This document shows positions 60,985 through 64,000 of a DNA stretch of 64,000 bases, piece after piece. The translations under genes were made by a program, and so were the position numbers. The stretch lies in contig NZ_FOBD01000017.1 of NCBI RefSeq assembly GCF_900109515.1, positions 92,141-156,140 on the forward strand, written 5' to 3'. Under the pieces are notes generated by a model. That model searched no databases. It saw nothing but the letters and a program-made list of their open reading frames with translations, and was not told where the DNA came from. Position 1 is the first letter of the stretch. Each line of letters opens with the position of its first letter. The DNA is from Paenibacillus sp. OK003 (GTDB lineage Bacteria; Bacillota; Bacilli; Paenibacillales; Paenibacillaceae).

Positions 60985-61059
60985 CTAATTAGTAGGAAAG
61001 TAAGTGAACTCCAACACATTTTGGTCATCATCGTCTGTAACCATGTTGCCGAGCCTCAC
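60985..61059 (-). CDS. Candidate 24-residue leader peptide upstream of the spo0E-like gene
   Basis: A GTG-started frame, with a weak AAGGGAGA-type site, encodes VRLGNMVTDDDDQNVLEF followed by TYFPTN. An internal ATG at 61044 would give 19 residues. It follows an AGCC-GTGA-GGCT hairpin. I do not know any such peptide; it could be accidental. Confidence 0.25.
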   Translation of the reverse strand: MRLGNMVTDDDDQNVLEFTYFPTN

Positions 61060-61201
61060 GGCTTCCTAATCTCCCTTCAAAAAAACACAGCAAAAAAAGA
61101 CATTCCTAATACGAAAAAAAGCCCCCTATAAGGTAGACGGATTAAACCAGTCTGCTTAAGGAAGCATCTCAAATTAAAAAACGCTTTTTTTGTTATGTTT
61201 G

Positions 61202-61339
61202 TTAACTTCCAAGTCCGTGACTGTTTGTTGTCATTTGGATAGCCGGTGGTTGTCCAGTATCTGCCTGAGTTGTTACTGGAACAGACATTACTACGACAAT
61301 ACTACAAACCACTATAAGCGAAACTAATTTTTTTCTCAT
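61202..61339 (-). CDS. Secreted pro-peptide, predicted RRNPP quorum-sensing signal precursor
   Basis: This 45-residue gene begins inside the last codons of the HTH-TPR regulator, overlapping it by 38 bases, 10 bases after a GAGGTG site. The product has a basic start (MRKK), a hydrophobic helix (LVSLIVVCSIVVVMSVPV), a likely signal peptidase site after TTQA, and a 19-residue tail DTGQPPAIQMTTNSHGLGS. This is exactly the layout of Phr/PapR/NprX precursors: secreted, then trimmed to a short signal peptide (possibly from the C-terminus, around SHGLGS) that re-enters the cell through an oligopeptide permease and binds the cognate TPR regulator. Below the usual size cut-off and easy to miss. Confidence 0.8.
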   Translation of the reverse strand: MRKKLVSLIVVCSIVVVMSVPVTTQADTGQPPAIQMTTNSHGLGS

Positions 61340-62684
61340 TGAAATTTTGCACCTCACAGATCAGATTTTGGTACTGCTGAGTCACTGTATCAGAAGCATA
61401 ACTTCGATATTTTTCAAATATCCCAACACATTTAAGCATAGATAAGCCACTGTTAATTTCAAGAGAAAAGAATAAACCGTCTAATAACGCTTTGAAACCT
61501 TTTTCATAGTCTTTTTTCCTTAAATAATACTCACTTAACCCCATTAATAGACGAACGTAGCGGTCACCTGTAAGCTGAGTGCTAATCTTTCCAATTCGGC
61601 TACCCTGTTCCTGATACAGCACAAATGATTCATATTCGTAAAGAACATAGTCAATATCCAAGTCATATTGATTAGCTGCAACGACAATCTCACATAAAGC
61701 TGGAAACACTTCATTTTCTTTATTTGAAATATACTCCAGGTATTCGGGTAGTACATGTAGTTGTCCATCTCTCAGCATATACATAAAACGATTCGCTTCA
61801 GCCCATTCCTGGAATTGTCCCATCACAATTTGTTCAGCTTGACTAGGGGATTTCACCCAACTATGGTCAATATACTGTGTGATATAATCGAGGGCGGTCT
61901 TGTAATCCTCAAGATAAAAACAGGCACTTCCCATGACTAAATAGGAATACAAAATATAAAATATAATCTCTTTTTTGACTTCTTTCGGCTTGGTGTTGCC
62001 CTGGAACTCATAATGAATGGTTGCTTTTACTTTCAGTTTCTCGCCCAATTCCAACAACTTATCCCATCGGCGCAAAGAAGCATACACATTAATCAGATCG
62101 TTCAACCCATCGAGCTGATAAGGCTCGTCAAGCCGATCTACAAAAAACTCAAACTGGGTAGCAAACGCAAGATTGCTCGTCTGATCCTTGGAAAGTCCGA
62201 TTGTGAATAAACGATACTGACTGAGGGCCAATCGTTCGGAGTGTTGCATTTTCTCGCTTTCAGCTACACTACGATATAGGGGCTTGGCCGCTTCAAGCTT
62301 CCCTTCACGATATAACTGCTCGGCCAACTCGAATAAAAGGGGTGCATAGGAAAGATTATCCATAATTAGATTAACGGCTTCTTCCATACAATCGAACTTC
62401 CCGAGTTCGGCACAACGGTATAGAAAAGGCCCAAGTCTTCTCCAATCTGGGCTTGTATGTACAAAACACTCATTTATGTATAATTCATAGAAGTAACCCT
62501 CAGTTAAACCCATCCCGGCAGTAAGTCGATCCAACTGCTGCATGCCTATGGGACGCAGCCCGTTCAGCGTACCACTCAACGTTCCTGAGTTAATTCCCGA
62601 TATCTCAGAGAATTGATTGAGTGTCATATGGTTAGTTTTTAAATAATCTGCTAAATGATCACGTATTGTGCTTACTGAGTTCAA
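61302..62684 (-). CDS. HTH-TPR regulator of the RRNPP type
   Basis: This 460-residue protein starts at a TTG at 62684, 6 bases after AAGGTGGT (the frame opens 6 codons earlier). The N-terminal helix-turn-helix (about residues 6-60; HMTLNQFSEISGINSGTLSG) is Xre-like. The rest is tandem helical repeats of the TPR kind (FELAEQLYREGKLEAAKPLY, YLVMGSACFYLEDYKTALDY, LLMGLSEYYLRKKDYEKGFK). This is the architecture of PlcR, NprR and AimR: a transcription factor whose activity is switched by a short peptide. The overlapping peptide gene downstream supports this. Its DNA target may be the inverted repeat around its own promoter. Confidence 0.85.
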   Translation of the reverse strand: MNSVSTIRDHLADYLKTNHMTLNQFSEISGINSGTLSGTLNGLRPIGMQQLDRLTAGMGLTEGYFYELYINECFVHTSPDWRRLGPFLYRCAELGKFDCMEEAVNLIMDNLSYAPLLFELAEQLYREGKLEAAKPLYRSVAESEKMQHSERLALSQYRLFTIGLSKDQTSNLAFATQFEFFVDRLDEPYQLDGLNDLINVYASLRRWDKLLELGEKLKVKATIHYEFQGNTKPKEVKKEIIFYILYSYLVMGSACFYLEDYKTALDYITQYIDHSWVKSPSQAEQIVMGQFQEWAEANRFMYMLRDGQLHVLPEYLEYISNKENEVFPALCEIVVAANQYDLDIDYVLYEYESFVLYQEQGSRIGKISTQLTGDRYVRLLMGLSEYYLRKKDYEKGFKALLDGLFFSLEINSGLSMLKCVGIFEKYRSYASDTVTQQYQNLICEVQNFNEKKISFAYSGL

Positions 62685-62727
62685 AGGTACACCACCTTCC
62701 AAGCAAAATTAAGCAATGGTCAATAAA

Positions 62728-62789
62728 ATAATACTATATTTTTGAATTTAATATCAATATTTTACTTGTAAATAATTTACTTTTGATAT
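62728..62789 (-). promoter_or_regulatory. Regulator promoter with inverted repeat
   Basis: TTGATA (62752-62757) and TATTAT (62728-62733), spaced 18 bases, form a promoter on the minus strand. ATATCAA (62751-62757) and TTGATAT (62783-62789) are an exact 7-bp inverted repeat, 25 bases apart, whose left arm overlaps the -35 box: a candidate operator for autoregulation. Confidence 0.5.
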
Positions 62790-62854
62790 AAAAATACTTA
62801 TCTGCATTGCCCATTTGCTGTAATGTGGTTCCAAAGGGAGCTAGAGAGCCTTTA

Positions 62855-63211
62855 TCATTGAAAGCGATCAAGCTTCAAGTTCATATCTACACGGTCTGGA
62901 GTCCACAATAAGACATCCGTAAGAAATGTCAAAGCATCCATCCCACTCAATCTATCCACAATTAACTCCAACATCTCTTTTGCATTTCCTGTGATATGCT
63001 CAGCCAGAATTAGCCCTCCGGTATCTCCATCAATATAAAAATGATCTATATGTGCGACCTTCTGTACATGCCGAAGCCATAAAGTACCTTCATCCACAAA
63101 AAAGATATAGCGCTCATTCATGACATATCCTTGGTAAACATACAACTCTTGATTTTGGTCAAAGGAGCCGAGAACTATTGAAGCAAGTTCAAAATAGTTT
63201 GAGATTTTCAT
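62855..63211 (-). CDS. Small protein of unknown function
   Basis: I do not recognise this 118-residue protein. AAGGGAGA precedes the ATG. It is acidic with alternating hydrophobic residues (LYVYQGYVMNERYIFFVDEG, DHFYIDGDTGGLILAEH), probably a soluble mixed alpha-beta fold; no membrane segment or signal peptide. It lies directly upstream of the peptide-regulated transcription factor, in the same direction, so it could be co-regulated. It might belong to an immunity or accessory protein of the module. Confidence 0.55.
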   Translation of the reverse strand: MKISNYFELASIVLGSFDQNQELYVYQGYVMNERYIFFVDEGTLWLRHVQKVAHIDHFYIDGDTGGLILAEHITGNAKEMLELIVDRLSGMDALTFLTDVLLWTPDRVDMNLKLDRFQ

Positions 63212-63333
63212 TACACCATTTCTCTCCCTTAAAAAGAATGAAATTCAATATTCATAACAGATATGAAGAAATAGCCATTAGATAAATTCAAAATACTATT
63301 GATTTTGATTTAAAACATGAATGATGTAGTTAA

Positions 63334-63440
63334 TTTAACGTCAAAAGTTTAACGTCTATTGATTATATACTCAGAATTTTATAACGCTTAATGATAAACG
63401 TCAAGTGATTATTTCAAAACAATTAACGTTAGGTTATGAT
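63334..63440 (+). promoter_or_regulatory. Array of AACG motifs upstream of the small XRE regulator
   Basis: The word AACG, usually in TTAACGTC context, begins at 63337, 63351, 63383, 63397 and 63425. The spacings (14, 32, 14, 28) give two pairs 14 bases apart. A TATGAT box at 63435-63440 follows. These look like operators for the regulator encoded next. Confidence 0.5.
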
Positions 63441-63463
63441 TAAAGCGAAAGGTGGAATTGGCT

Positions 63464-63700
63464 ATGTCTATAAAAATACGGTTGGGCTACACTTTAGATG
63501 CAGCCAGCGTCACGAAAAACGCACTGGCTAGAGAAGCAAAAGTCAGACCCAATCTTATATATGATTTGTGCGAAGGAAAAACGAAAAGGCTTGATTTAGA
63601 TACCTTAAATAATATTGTTAACACTCTGCGGGCAATGACAGGAAATGACTACACTCTAACCGATGTGTTAGAGTACATACCTGATGATGACAAGGGATAA
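63464..63700 (+). CDS. Small XRE-family helix-turn-helix regulator
   Basis: This 78-residue protein is a Cro/C1-type DNA-binding protein: VTKNALAREAKVRPNLIYDL forms the helix-turn-helix, followed by KRLDLDTLNNIVNTLRAMTG, which fits the third and fourth helices. The ATG is 8 bases after AAGGTGG; a GTG at 63452 is less likely. It is transcribed away from the 118-residue gene and controlled by the AACG array. Such regulators often control a neighbouring mobile or toxin-antitoxin unit; here the IS3-type element begins immediately downstream. Confidence 0.85.
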   Translation: MSIKIRLGYTLDAASVTKNALAREAKVRPNLIYDLCEGKTKRLDLDTLNNIVNTLRAMTGNDYTLTDVLEYIPDDDKG

Positions 63701-63776
63701 AAAACAGACCTGGTTTAACATTGTTGATGGAACAAAATTTCACATTTAAAGAAAAACACAAAAAAATCCGTCGATT

Positions 63777-64000
63777 TGGTATTATCCCCTTTAAGTAGAC
63801 ACTTGAAAAAACCTTCATGTTATCATGAGGGTTCAAGTGATACTTGGAGGGGATATTTTTATGGCCAAAAAAGGACAAACATTTCAGACGTATACCGAAG
63901 AGTTTAAATTGAATGCAGTTAGATCCTATGTCGAAGGTTCTTCAAGTTACAAAGTAGTCGCTGAACGCGAAGGAATTCGCAACTGTTCACAACTGAAGGT
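63777..64000 (+). mobile_element. Left end of an IS3-family insertion sequence
   Basis: The left end probably starts near 63777 (TGGTATTATCCCCTTTAAGT). Between it and the transposase ATG is a hairpin with arms ACTTGAA/TTCAAGT. The right end is outside the window, so target-site duplications cannot be checked. Confidence 0.65.
63861..64000 (+). CDS. IS3-family transposase OrfA, truncated by the window edge
   Basis: The ATG follows GGAGGGG by 8 bases. The visible 46 codons read TFQTYTEEFKLNAVRSYVEG and SSYKVVAEREGIRNCSQLK, matching the HTH_Tnp_1-type DNA-binding domain at the start of IS3/IS150 OrfA. The remaining sequence and OrfB are off the window. Confidence 0.85.
   Translation, partial: MAKKGQTFQTYTEEFKLNAVRSYVEGSSSYKVVAEREGIRNCSQLK

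Overview
The window looks like chromosome of a Paenibacillus-type, endospore-forming Firmicute. The evidence is a mix of sporulation genes (an alpha/beta-type SASP, spoIID, spoIIQ, spoIIID, spoIIR and a short spo0E-like gene), an S-layer with SLH domains and its cell-wall anchoring genes, strong GGAGG-type ribosome binding sites, and a gene order that recalls the Bacillus subtilis mbl / atp / murA / upp-glyA / ywl / prfA region. Nearly every gene is on the minus strand, so operons read from high to low coordinates. The genus is my inference; no rRNA or tRNA gene is visible.

Layout. Positions 1-15700 carry surface proteins (a partial one at the left edge, an 868-residue exported protein, an S-layer protein with N-terminal SLH repeats and a 1296-residue protein with C-terminal SLH repeats), with metK and an unusual SASP among them. 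Positions 15858-21274 hold the secondary cell-wall polymer genes tagO, tagA, csaB and a DUF5693-type membrane protein; csaB should make the pyruvylated polymer that SLH domains bind, and wecB/mnaA at 42366 should supply the ManNAc precursor used by TagA. Positions 21520-28418 hold pgcA, fabZ, an EpuA-type small protein, two flagellar rod-type genes (flhP, flhO), mbl and spoIIID. Positions 28591-34059 hold spoIIQ, spoIID, murA and a DUF1146 gene. Positions 34667-42179 are the full ATP synthase operon, atpZ-I-B-E-F-H-A-G-D-C. Positions 42366-51410 hold wecB, upp, glyA, ywlG-like, ywlE, mntP and tsaC, interrupted by a low-GC two-gene HipA-like kinase module. Positions 51660-59722 hold spoIIR, a tandem pair of rodA/ftsW-like genes, prmC, prfA, ychF and a GNAT gene.

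The right end (59800-64000) is accessory. It holds three genes too short for ordinary ORF calling: a 26-residue holin-like toxin with a probable antisense antitoxin RNA (type I toxin-antitoxin), a 57-residue Spo0E-like phosphatase, and a 45-residue secreted pro-peptide that overlaps the 3' end of an HTH-TPR regulator. That last pair has the architecture of an RRNPP quorum-sensing cassette and is the most interesting system here. A small XRE regulator preceded by an array of AACG motifs and the start of an IS3-type element close the window.

Non-coding structure is rich: five copies of a dispersed nested-hairpin repeat, a 169-bp MITE-like element with terminal inverted repeats, an array of four small hairpins inside the atp operon, and a 113-bp tandem repeat between flhO and flhP.
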